Shown here piece after piece: positions 8,408 through 16,686 of a DNA stretch of 64,000 nucleotides. Origin of the DNA: Flavobacterium potami. GTDB taxonomy: Bacteria; Bacteroidota; Bacteroidia; Flavobacteriales; Flavobacteriaceae. The stretch spans positions 434,001-498,000 of the forward strand of contig NZ_JAINUY010000004.1 of NCBI RefSeq assembly GCF_020026915.1, written 5' to 3'. A model generated the notes under the pieces. That model had not been told where the DNA came from and did not search any database. It saw only the letters and a program-made list of their open reading frames with translations. Position 1 is the stretch's first letter, and each line of letters opens with the position of its first letter. The position numbers and the translations under genes are program-made.

Positions 8408-9478
8408 ATGGCAACGAAATTATTTTCACCCTTCACCATAAAAAAAATCACTTTAAAAAATAGAATTGTTATCTCGCCAATGTGCCAATACTCGTCAGTT
8501 GACGGATTTGCAAACGATTGGCATTTGGTTCATTTAGGAAGTCGTGCCACTGGCGGAGCTGGATTAATTATTCAGGAGGCAACTGCGGTTTCTCCAGAAG
8601 CTAGAATTTCTCCTTCCGATCTTGGAATTTGGAAAGACGAACACATCGAAAAACTAAAACAAATCAACGCTTTTATTGTTTCTCAGAATTCTATTCCTGG
8701 AGTTCAATTGGCTCATGCTGGTCGAAAAGCAAGTGTTTCGGCTCCTTGGTTGGGAAATAAAAAATTAGATTTCGCTCAAGGCGGATGGCAGACGGTTGCT
8801 CCAAGTGCGATTCCGTATCATGATGATGAGCCATTTCTTCCAGAAGCTTTAGACAAAAACGGAATCCAGAAAGTAATTTCCGATTTTAAATCTGCAACCA
8901 AAAGAGTAGTTGAAGCAGGATATCAGGTTGTAGAAGTTCACGCAGCACATGGTTATTTATTGCATCAATTTTTATCGCCTTTAACGAATGTGAGAACAGA
9001 TGAATATGGAGGAAGTTTTGAAAATAGAATCCGTTTTACGTTAGAAGTTGTAGAAGCGGTTCAGTCAGAATGGCCTTCAGATTTACCTTTATTTGTTAGA
9101 ATTTCAGCAACAGATTGGGCAGAAAACGGTTGGAATCCAGAAGAATCTGTGCAACTTTCTAAAATATTAAAAGAAAAAGGAGTAGATTTAATCGATGTTT
9201 CGTCAGGCGGATTGGTTTCACATCAAAAAATAACATTAGGTCCAGGTTATCAGGTTCCTTTTGCAGAAAAAGTAAAACAAGAAGCCAGCATTGCAACAGG
9301 TGCTGTCGGATTAATTACAGAAGCCAAACAAGCCGAAGAAATTTTAAATAAAAATCAAGCCGATTTAATTTTATTCGCCAGAGAATCTCTAAGAAACCCA
9401 AACTTGCCTCTGGATTTCGCAAAGGAATTAAACGACGATATTCAATGGCCAAAACAATACGAAAGAGCTAAACTTTAA
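8408..9478 (+). CDS. NADH:flavin oxidoreductase, Old Yellow Enzyme family (YqjM type)
   Basis: A 356-residue FMN-dependent ene-reductase. ATG 8408 (MATKLFSPFTI) is chosen over the upstream TTG at 8297, since homologues begin at the LFSP strand. YqjM-type hallmarks are visible: SPMCQYSSVDG with the flavin-tuning Cys, GGAGLIIQEATAV, the HAGRKAS motif, HAAHGYLLHQFLSP (substrate-binding His pair) and TDEYGGSFENR. The C terminus ADLILFARESLRNP matches the phosphate-binding end of the barrel. The family reduces activated C=C bonds with NAD(P)H in the cytoplasm. The natural substrate is unknown. It is possibly co-expressed with the Gfo/Idh gene downstream, although a repeat lies between them. Confidence 0.93.
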   Translation: MATKLFSPFTIKKITLKNRIVISPMCQYSSVDGFANDWHLVHLGSRATGGAGLIIQEATAVSPEARISPSDLGIWKDEHIEKLKQINAFIVSQNSIPGVQLAHAGRKASVSAPWLGNKKLDFAQGGWQTVAPSAIPYHDDEPFLPEALDKNGIQKVISDFKSATKRVVEAGYQVVEVHAAHGYLLHQFLSPLTNVRTDEYGGSFENRIRFTLEVVEAVQSEWPSDLPLFVRISATDWAENGWNPEESVQLSKILKEKGVDLIDVSSGGLVSHQKITLGPGYQVPFAEKVKQEASIATGAVGLITEAKQAEEILNKNQADLILFARESLRNPNLPLDFAKELNDDIQWPKQYERAKL

Positions 9479-9508
9479 AAAACAAAACATTAAATGTTTT
9501 TAGTTTGA

Positions 9509-9568
9509 ACCATTAAGAAATTAAGTTCATAAAGCAGGGAACTTAATTTTCTTTATGTCTTAATGGTT
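9509..9568. repeat. Palindromic 'ACCATTAAG' intergenic repeat, copy 1
   Basis: ACCATTAAGAAATTAAGTTC is mirrored by an arm ending CTTTATGTCTTAATGGTT. A longer relative lies at 20830-20931 inside the suf cluster. The RNA would form a long imperfect hairpin between the two oxidoreductase genes. Confidence 0.65.
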
Positions 9569-9602
9569 GGAAAAAATAACTTTATTGTAAAAATATTCAA
9601 AA

Positions 9603-10643
9603 ATGCAAAAGATAAAAACAGCATTATTATCATACGGAATGTCGGGGAAAGTTTTTCACGCTCCGTTTTTAGATCTTCACGAAGGATTTGAATTATTAGG
9701 TTCTTGGGAAAGAAGCAAAAAACTAATTCAAGAAGATTATCCATACGTAAAAAGTTACGCTTCACTCGATGAATTATTAAACGATGATGTCGATTTGGTA
9801 ATCGTAAATACACCAGTCGGAACACATTACGAATATGCTAAAAAAGTACTTTTGGCAGGAAAACATGCCGTTGTAGAAAAAGCATTTACAACGACAGTTG
9901 CCGAAGCAAAAGAATTGGCTGCAATTGCAAAAGAAAAAGGTTTGAAACTGGCCGTTTTTCAAAACAGAAGATGGGACAGTGATTTCAAAACCATTAAAAA
10001 AGTAATTGAAGAAGGTGTTTTGGACGATTTAGTCGAAGCCGAATTTCATTTTGACAGATACAATCCAGTATTGAGTCCGAAGGTGCACAAAGAAACAGCA
10101 AACGATGGAGCAGGAGTTTTAAAAGATTTAGGTCCGCATATTATTGATCAGGCAATTAGTTTATTCGGGTGTCCAAAGGCGGTTTTTGGAGACATTCGTG
10201 TAACCAGAGAAAACTCAGTTGTAGACGATTGGATCGATTTAACCTTATTTTATTCTAACTTCAGAGTCCGTTTGAAAGCAGGATTTTTTGTGAGAGAAGC
10301 ACATCCGGCTTATACAATTCATGGAAAAAAAGGGTCTTTCTTAAAACCACGAGGCGATGTTCAGGAAGATGATTTAAAAGTGGGTAAAAAACCAAACTTA
10401 GATTCTTGGGGAACAGAAGATGAAAGTTTACAAGGACTTTTACATACAGAGATTGATGGCAAAGTGGTGAGAGAGAAAATACCAACACTTCAAGGCAATT
10501 ATTTTAGTTTCTTCGACGGCGTTTACGATTCAATAGCAAACAACAAAAAAGAACCCGTTACTGCAGATGAAGGCGTAAAAGTAATGCAGGTTATAGAAGC
10601 AGCAATTTCAAGTGATGCACAGCAGAAAGTAATCATCATATAA
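9603..10643 (+). CDS. Gfo/Idh/MocA family NAD(P)-dependent oxidoreductase
   Basis: A 346-residue, two-domain dehydrogenase. The N-terminal Rossmann fold has a loose dinucleotide motif LLSYGMSGKVFHAPF, seen in the YvaA/YdgJ-like branch. It is followed by VIVNTPVGTHYEYA and HAVVEKAFT, where the family normally has EKP; here Pro is replaced by Ala. The C-terminal domain contains FHFDRYNP and the active-site stretch LKDLGPHIIDQAISLFG with the conserved His. Members oxidise or reduce sugars and inositols in the cytoplasm; the substrate here cannot be read. A terminator follows at 10651. Confidence 0.9.
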   Translation: MQKIKTALLSYGMSGKVFHAPFLDLHEGFELLGSWERSKKLIQEDYPYVKSYASLDELLNDDVDLVIVNTPVGTHYEYAKKVLLAGKHAVVEKAFTTTVAEAKELAAIAKEKGLKLAVFQNRRWDSDFKTIKKVIEEGVLDDLVEAEFHFDRYNPVLSPKVHKETANDGAGVLKDLGPHIIDQAISLFGCPKAVFGDIRVTRENSVVDDWIDLTLFYSNFRVRLKAGFFVREAHPAYTIHGKKGSFLKPRGDVQEDDLKVGKKPNLDSWGTEDESLQGLLHTEIDGKVVREKIPTLQGNYFSFFDGVYDSIANNKKEPVTADEGVKVMQVIEAAISSDAQQKVIII

Positions 10644-10650
10644 TAGTAGA

Positions 10651-10676
10651 GACGCACAATAGTGCGTCTTTTTTTT
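10651..10676 (+). terminator. Terminator after the Gfo/Idh gene
   Basis: GACGCACaatAGTGCGTC forms a stem followed by eight T residues. Confidence 0.85.
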
Positions 10677-10773
10677 GTCTTCATTTTTTTAAAGTAAAGT
10701 CGAAATGTTGTAATTTTAATAAGATGAATTCAATTGAAAACCTTTGAATTTATAAACAATAACGTTGTATATT

Positions 10774-10798
10774 GTGTATAACCTTAGGCATTATACAC
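10774..10798. promoter_or_regulatory. Perfect palindrome upstream of the MFS gene, possible operator
   Basis: GTGTATAA and TTATACAC are exact inverted repeats around nine bases, 51 bases before the start codon. There is no T run, so a terminator is unlikely. A -7-like element TATTTTTG (10817-10824) lies between it and the gene. A regulator binding site is an inference. Confidence 0.45.
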
Positions 10799-10848
10799 TT
10801 TACTACACGTTTTTAGTATTTTTGATCAATATTCAATAAAAATTCAAT

Positions 10849-12069
10849 ATGCTGATAAATTTTAACCCGTTAGCGCTTTTTCAAACCAAAGGAAAAATCA
10901 AGAAAGTATTTAGAGAAGCAAAAGCTTCTTATTTAAACCGAATTCGATTTGCCGTTGGAATGTTTTATTTCGGAATGGGTTTAAGTTTTGCCACATGGGC
11001 CAGTAGAATTCCAGATATTAAAACCGCTTTACATTTAACGGAAGGTGATTTAGGTTCTATACTTTTCGCACTTCCCGTGGGACAATTGATTGTTATGCCG
11101 TTTTCCGGAAAAATGGTAACCAAATTCGGAAGTCATCGTATCTTGATTTTTTCTCTTATAATGTATGTTTTATGCCTGATTAATTTAGGTTTGGCCACAA
11201 CATCATTACAATTGTCTCTTGGATTGTTTTTGTTCGGCGTGTTCGGAAATCTTGCCAATATCGCTGTAAATACGCAAGGGGTTTACACCGAAGTATTGTT
11301 CAAAAAAACAATCATGTCTTCTTTTCACGGAATGTGGAGTTTCGCAGGATTTACCGGTGCATTAGTCGGTTTAGGAATGCTGGCTTTAAATTTGAGTCCC
11401 CTGCATCATTTTATGATTGTGGCTGGAATTGTTCTGATTATGGTTGTGCTAAATTTCAAATTTTTGGTAAGAGCCAAAGAAAAAGCAAAAGCCAAACCAG
11501 AAGGAAAAAAATTATTTACAAAACCAGATTCAGCATTGCTTTGGCTGGGCGTTATCGGATTTTGCAGTATGGCGAGTGAAGGGGTAATGTTCGATTGGAG
11601 CGGAGTTTATTTTAAAGATATCGTAAAAGCACCTGGTCCTTTGGTAGTTTTAGGGTATACATCTTTTATGATTATGATGGCGAGTGGAAGATTTTTAGGC
11701 GACGGATTAATCAATAAATTTGGACGCGAACGCGTGATGCAGATTAGCGGCGTTATGATTTCGGCAGGACTTTTTACTGCTGTTTTTCTTCCTTATATCG
11801 TTCCGTGTACGATTGCATTTATGTTTGTAGGTTTGGGCGTTGCCACAATCGTTCCGACCGTTTATAGTATTGCAGGTAAAAATCCAACAGTGCCTGCGGG
11901 AGAAGCCTTAACGATTGTTTCCAGCGTAAGTTTCCTTGGTTTTTTAATGGGACCACCAGTTATTGGACATATCGCGCAAAGTTTCGGATTGCAGTTTTCT
12001 TTTGCCTTTATCGGAATTTTTGGTGTTTTAATTGCTTTTATGGTTTCTAAAATTAGAACATCAGCCTAA
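10849..12069 (+). CDS. Major facilitator superfamily permease (FucP/YbjJ-like)
   Basis: A 406-residue inner-membrane transporter with about 12 hydrophobic segments in two halves. The N-terminal half starts FAVGMFYFGMGLSFATWASR followed by IPDIKTALHLTEGDLGSILF, typical of the YbjJ/fucose-permease-like branch of the MFS. The loop FSGKMVTKFGSHR is the usual GxxxDRxGRR-type motif between helices 2 and 3. A charged central loop (RAKEKAKAKPEGKK) separates the halves. The substrate is unknown; related proteins move sugars. A 25-base palindrome upstream may be its control site. The start at 10849 gives an unusually long 35-residue leader, and an internal Met near 10960 is an alternative. Confidence 0.88.
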   Translation: MLINFNPLALFQTKGKIKKVFREAKASYLNRIRFAVGMFYFGMGLSFATWASRIPDIKTALHLTEGDLGSILFALPVGQLIVMPFSGKMVTKFGSHRILIFSLIMYVLCLINLGLATTSLQLSLGLFLFGVFGNLANIAVNTQGVYTEVLFKKTIMSSFHGMWSFAGFTGALVGLGMLALNLSPLHHFMIVAGIVLIMVVLNFKFLVRAKEKAKAKPEGKKLFTKPDSALLWLGVIGFCSMASEGVMFDWSGVYFKDIVKAPGPLVVLGYTSFMIMMASGRFLGDGLINKFGRERVMQISGVMISAGLFTAVFLPYIVPCTIAFMFVGLGVATIVPTVYSIAGKNPTVPAGEALTIVSSVSFLGFLMGPPVIGHIAQSFGLQFSFAFIGIFGVLIAFMVSKIRTSA

Positions 12070-12151
12070 TTCTAAACGAAATTAATTTCATTAAAATTTA
12101 CTAAAATCACGGTTAATTTGTAAGGATTTATTTAATTTTAAATATTTTGTA

Positions 12152-12159
12152 TATATTTG
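12152..12159 (+). promoter_or_regulatory. Possible -7 element before the truncated receptor
   Basis: TATATTTG is an exact TANNTTTG match 115 bases before the ATG at 12274. No TTG at the right distance, so support is limited. Confidence 0.3.
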
Positions 12160-12273
12160 AATTTAAATGGATACCGCTTATCTATTTAAAAACTCTTTCC
12201 AAAAACCAATTTTATCTTTCGAAGTAAGGATTTTGATCCTAAAAATATTTTTAAAGTAAATTGGATTTTTTTA

Positions 12274-12915
12274 ATGGTTAAGAAATACATAGTCTTCTTT
12301 ATTGCATGCTTTTTTAATGCTATCACAGCACAACAGCAAATTACAATTACAGGAATTGCTATTGATGCCCGAACGCAAAATCCGCTGGAAAATGTAGTTG
12401 TCACCATACAAAATCCTGCAGTAACACAGCTCACATCGGAAACTGGGAAATTTGAGCTTCATATATTTCCTAAGGAAGAACAATTACTTTTATTGAGAAG
12501 CCAAGGATATAAAGATCTCCTTTTAAAAGTGCCATCTAATTTATCAGAAAACATAAATCTTGGAGTTTTACAATTAGAAGATACTTATTCAGATGAAGTT
12601 CCTGCAGCATTGATTGCGCTTTCAGACAGTGACTTTTCTGAAGATAATAGTTCGTCTGAAATGACATCGGGACTTCTGCAATCATCAAAAGATGCTTTTA
12701 TGCAGGCATCTGCATTCAATTGGGGACAAGCGAGATTTCGGGTGCGCGGCTTAGACAGCGAAAACGGAACCATGATGCTCAACGGAATGACGATGAACAA
12801 AATCTACGACGGCAGACCGCAATGGAGCAATTGGGGCGGTTTAAATAATGTGCTTCGAAATCAGGAATTCTCAATAGGAACCGCCGCTTCTAATTATACT
12901 TTCGCAAGAATTTAA
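12274..12915 (+). pseudogene. TonB-dependent receptor truncated in the plug domain
   Basis: The 213-codon frame has a signal peptide (ending AITAQQ), a carboxypeptidase-regulatory-like domain (ITITGIAIDARTQNPLENVV) and the first part of a plug domain (RFRVRGLDSENGTMMLNGMT, then GGLNNVLRNQEFSIGTAAS). An intact receptor would go on for several hundred more residues with a 22-strand barrel. Here the frame stops at 12913, right after NYTFARI. No barrel is found downstream, where two IS3-type transposase genes follow instead. The gene therefore cannot make an outer-membrane transporter. The product, if made, would be a periplasmic fragment. Truncation by insertion and deletion is the likely cause. 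Confidence 0.8.
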
Positions 12916-13156
12916 GAAAAAAACATTTTTTTCAATTATAAAGTATCTCAAAAGAAATCGTTCGTACGGGAGAAGTTTGAATCAATTTTACAATCTTAAA
13001 TTCCTTTTTTATAAACCTGCTATCTATTGTTAGCACAAAGTTTTATGATTTTTAAAAGAATAACAGTTTTATAAAATAATCTTAAAATTAAAAAAAATGA
13101 TAATAAATAAAAAGTTATTAAATTGGTTTTTAAATAGTTATGTTGATTTTTGAGCC

Positions 13157-14317
13157 ATGAAAGGAAAACAAAGAAAATATTCTGATCTTTTTAAAGAGAA
13201 TGCAGTACAATTGAGTTATAAAAAAAGTAATCTTTCAGAGTTTGCTAGAGAACTTGGGATATCTTCTTCTAAATTATCAATTTGGCGTAAAACATATAAA
13301 GAATTTGGCATCGGAGGTTTTCCGGGAAGTGGCGGTATAAAAATGAGGGTCGAAAATCGGAAAATTTTTGAACTTGAAAAGAGAGTAAAACAATCAGAAC
13401 AAAATTTTGAAATTTTTGAAAAAGGAACTAAATATCTTTTAATGGTTAATCCAATGATTTACTTGTTTATTAGGGAAAATGAAAAGAAATATTCAATAAA
13501 AAGAATGTGTTGGGTTTTCGGAATACACAGGCGTGTTTATGATAACTGGAAAAATGGGATTGTTTCAGAAAGAAAAAAAGAAATAAATAAATTAAAAGAA
13601 GAAGTAGCTTCATTGTATTATTTGTTTAATAAACAATATGGGTCCAGTAAAATAACAAGAGAACTTGAGAAAAAAGGTTATAAAAAATCACGTAATCAAG
13701 TCGCATTATATATGAGAAAAATGAACTTATATAGGAAACTAAAAAGAAAGTTTAAATTAACTACTGATTCAAAGCACAATTTTTATACATGTCCTAATGT
13801 ATTAAATAGGGAATTTTATAGAGATGCTCCATCTAAACTTTGGGCTTCTGATATTACATATATAAATACAAGAGTAGGATTTATCTATTTAACAATTATA
13901 ATAGATGCATATGATAGAAAAATAATCGGGTGGGCTCTGAGTGATGATTTATCAACCAAAAACACAACATTACCAGCTTTTGAAATGGCTATTTCTAGAC
14001 GTGAAATTTCAAATCATTTAATATTTCACTCAGATAGGGGATTGCAATATGCAAATAAAGTTTTTGCAGATAAATTGAACTCGTATCCATGTATAACACG
14101 AAGTATGAGTCGTAAAGGAGATTTTACTGATAATGCATTGGCGGAAAGTTTTTTCGGTACTTTAAAAAGAGAATTAATATATAGACAGACGAAGCTTCTG
14201 TCTAAAAAGAAAATGAAAGCAGAAATATTCGATTTTATAGAAAATTGGTATAATAGAGAAAGAATACATTCTTCTTTGAACCTAAAAACAATAGAAGAAT
14301 TTAATGCTGGTAATTAA
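13157..14317 (+). CDS. IS3-family transposase, OrfA and OrfB fused in one frame
   Basis: A 386-residue transposase. Residues 1-60 form the OrfA helix-turn-helix (LSEFARELGISSSKLSIWRK), followed by a coiled-coil segment (ELEKRVKQSEQNFEIFEKG). Without a stop or frameshift it continues into the OrfB part: an HTH_21-like region (YGSSKITRELEKKGYKKSR) and an rve integrase core with Asp in WASDITYI, Asp in FHSDRGLQYAN and Glu in NALAESFFGTLKRE, so the DDE triad is complete. Most IS3 elements make this fusion only by -1 frameshifting. Very AT-rich. Clear terminal inverted repeats could not be found by eye. Either an active element or a recently fixed fusion. Confidence 0.88.
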   Translation: MKGKQRKYSDLFKENAVQLSYKKSNLSEFARELGISSSKLSIWRKTYKEFGIGGFPGSGGIKMRVENRKIFELEKRVKQSEQNFEIFEKGTKYLLMVNPMIYLFIRENEKKYSIKRMCWVFGIHRRVYDNWKNGIVSERKKEINKLKEEVASLYYLFNKQYGSSKITRELEKKGYKKSRNQVALYMRKMNLYRKLKRKFKLTTDSKHNFYTCPNVLNREFYRDAPSKLWASDITYINTRVGFIYLTIIIDAYDRKIIGWALSDDLSTKNTTLPAFEMAISRREISNHLIFHSDRGLQYANKVFADKLNSYPCITRSMSRKGDFTDNALAESFFGTLKRELIYRQTKLLSKKKMKAEIFDFIENWYNRERIHSSLNLKTIEEFNAGN

Positions 14318-14450
14318 GTCCACAGATATTTGTATAAATCAAAAAGGGAATAAATATTCAAAGCAATATAAAATAGTTAAGTAAAAAATAACTTTTAACC
14401 GATAAATAAATGAATTTTTTAACGTTAAAAAATGAAATATGTTTTCCAAG

Positions 14451-15035
14451 ATGAATAAAATATATGATCGTGATTTCAAAGTAAACGCAGTACTTTTGAG
14501 CTATAAAAAAGGAAATAAAGCTGAAGTTGGAAGAGAACTTAATATTGATTCTTCTTTACTTACTAGATGGCAACAGGATTACGAACAATATGGAACTGAA
14601 AGTTTTCCAGGAACTGGTTTTTTAAAATTAAATTCTACAGAAAAGATAGTCTTCGCGCTTGAAAAGAGAATTAAAGAGGCTGATTTGAAATTTGAAATTT
14701 TAAAAAAAGGAAACAATCTTCTCCATCAAGGTAAATTCGAAATTTTTAGATTTATACAGGCTAACGAAAAAAAATATTCGATCAGAATAATGTGTAAAGT
14801 TCTAAATGTTAGTACACGTACATACAGTACGTGGAAGAGTCAGAATTTATCAGAAACGAAGCAGAAAAAAATTTTGATAAAGAAAGAAATAATATATTTT
14901 TTTTTCAAATTCAAGCAGCGATATGGCGCACAAAGAATCGCAAAAATACTTCAAAATCGCGGACATAAAATATCAAGTACAACGGCAGGGAGATATATGA
15001 AAGAATTAGGTTTGTCTTCTAAAATTTCTAAATAA
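14451..15035 (+). pseudogene. IS3-family transposase, truncated before the catalytic core
   Basis: This frame resembles the neighbour at 13157 over its first part: KVNAVLLSYKKGNKAEVGRE against KENAVQLSYKKSNLSEFARE, then FPGTG, LEKR and NEKKYSIRIMC. It keeps the OrfA HTH, the coiled coil and the start of OrfB (RYGAQRIAKILQNRGHKIS), again fused in one frame. It stops at 15033 before any DDE residue, and no integrase core is seen in the following 170 bases, so it cannot transpose by itself. ATG 14451 is preferred to ATG 14439. Two related but clearly different IS3 genes in tandem suggest successive insertions at one spot. Confidence 0.75.
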
Positions 15036-15211
15036 AGAAGAAATTATAAACTCATTTTGCTTTTGTAATAATTAATTGTCTTATTCTAATATTTTTAAAC
15101 CTTATAAGGGAACTTTTAAAATTTCTAAAATTATACTTTTAATAATATTTAAATTGACGCTTATATTTTGTATGTCAATAACTTAATGTCAGTATTAAAC
15201 TAAGTAAAGAA

Positions 15212-15427
15212 ATGAAATCACAAGAAACAAGAAAGTTATTAGAAATGTTGATTAATACTCTTTTTGAAAACACAAAAACTGAGATAAATTCTAATAACAA
15301 TTATCCTTATCCTTACAATGGTAATATAAATATTATAAATAGGAAAGATAAATTTAAATTGTTATTTGGTGTAGTTGTACTTGTAATATTGATTTGTTCC
15401 TTTATTTTACTACTATTTATTGCATAG
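15212..15427 (+). CDS. Small single-pass membrane protein, unknown
   Basis: A 71-residue frame with a polar, Asn-rich N-terminal half (NSNNNYPYPYNGNIN) and one strong C-terminal membrane segment (LFGVVVLVILICSFILLLFI). There is no recognised family. It lies between the IS remnants and a housekeeping region, is AT-rich and lacks an obvious partner. It could be a tail-anchored accessory protein or a chance frame. No terminator or clear promoter helps decide. Confidence 0.4.
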   Translation: MKSQETRKLLEMLINTLFENTKTEINSNNNYPYPYNGNINIINRKDKFKLLFGVVVLVILICSFILLLFIA

Positions 15428-15658
15428 AGAAATTTTCAAAAATGACATATATTTAGTAATGTATGCTAGAGAAGTTTAGATTTATCTTTTAATTCAGAAT
15501 AAATAAATTTGGAGAAAAGTAAAGTATAGTTTTTAAAATGTAAATTAATCTGTTGGTTTTTATGATTTTATTGAAAAGTTTGTAGTTTTTGTACTTCAAA
15601 TTCCCAAAATCTAATTGAATTTTGTATTTTGGTCGTCCCAAATCAATACAAATATCAC

Positions 15659-16519
15659 ATGAAAACCTACTTTCTTGCCATCTTAATGATGGTTTTTCCA
15701 TGCGTAATACACAGTCAGGACGCACCAGTTCGACTTAAGCAAATCAACATTGTAAAGACCAATTACCAAAATTCTAAAGACGGCGAAATTGTAAATAAAA
15801 CGCTAGTTTTTAAAGAAGGTAAAGTTCAAAGTATTACAACTTCTGATGTTGTGCAGCATTTCTTCTACAACAAAAACGGTTTGCTGGATATGACCGTAAA
15901 AGACAAAGTAGGAAGCGACTGGAAAGAGGTTGTAAATTATACTTACAATGCAGATAATAACATTACAAAATTTGTAAAAAAGTATCAGGAAGGCCCAAAT
16001 TATATTACCAAAACAGTTTCATTTATGTATGAAGGTGCGCGTGTAAAAGTAACGACTAAAAAAAGCACCAATCACCAAAATTTAGTAGATGATATCGAAT
16101 ATTTGGTTGAAAACGGAATTATTGTAAGACGTACTTCGCGAGATAGAAACAAAGCTATTATTGGAAAATTAGAATATGTTTATGTAAATGATAATGTATC
16201 TAAACATAAAGGATTAGTTGGAGATAAAATCTCTAAATCATTTACTTATGATGATAAAAAATCGGTAGATCAATTAATTGTTCAAAGTCTTTTTGGAGAT
16301 AATTATAAAGTAATTGTTCCAATGATTTCTTACCATGAAGAAGAATTTCCGTTCGAATCTATTTCATATAATAACGAAATGAATTTCAGTCCGTCTTCTA
16401 CAGCATTGGTAGCGGTAAGCAGAAAATACAAATACAATAAACTGAATTTTCCAATTTCTTGTTCTCAGATTGAAGAAAATGGAATTGTAAAAACAGAAAA
16501 AACATTTATCTACGAATAA
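15659..16519 (+). CDS. Secreted hypothetical protein with YD-like strands
   Basis: A 286-residue protein starting at ATG 15659 with signal peptide MKTYFLAILMMVFPCVIHSQ; the frame also opens at TTG 15629, but the signal peptide favours the ATG. The body is made of short beta strands with motifs such as YTYNADNNITKFVKKYQ and YEGARVKVT, reminiscent of single YD/RHS-like repeats found in periplasmic Bacteroidota proteins. No catalytic motif, lipobox or sorting domain is visible. Monocistronic, before hflX. Function unknown, probably periplasmic. Confidence 0.8.
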   Translation: MKTYFLAILMMVFPCVIHSQDAPVRLKQINIVKTNYQNSKDGEIVNKTLVFKEGKVQSITTSDVVQHFFYNKNGLLDMTVKDKVGSDWKEVVNYTYNADNNITKFVKKYQEGPNYITKTVSFMYEGARVKVTTKKSTNHQNLVDDIEYLVENGIIVRRTSRDRNKAIIGKLEYVYVNDNVSKHKGLVGDKISKSFTYDDKKSVDQLIVQSLFGDNYKVIVPMISYHEEEFPFESISYNNEMNFSPSSTALVAVSRKYKYNKLNFPISCSQIEENGIVKTEKTFIYE

Positions 16520-16640
16520 ATTTTTTTAAAATAAGACCATTCAGAGGTGGAATTTTGTTGAGGTAACTTGACAGAGTTCCATTTTTTTGTGTTGGTTTAG
16601 AATGAAGTTTAGATATAAATTTAAAAACCAAATTGTGTAA

Positions 16641-16670
16641 TTGATTGTAGCCGACAAATGATTAAATTTG
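16641..16670 (+). promoter_or_regulatory. Promoter of hflX
   Basis: TTG (16641-16643), 19 bases, then TAAATTTG (16663-16670): an exact match to the Bacteroidota consensus TTG-N17-23-TANNTTTG. The start codon of hflX is 16 bases downstream, giving a very short leader. Confidence 0.7.
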
Positions 16671-16686
16671 CAACTTATTCAAGACT

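Noticed and set aside
13020..14400. Terminal inverted repeats and target duplication of the IS3 elements
   Set aside because: I compared the flanks of both transposase genes by eye and found no convincing matching ends, so no element borders are reported.
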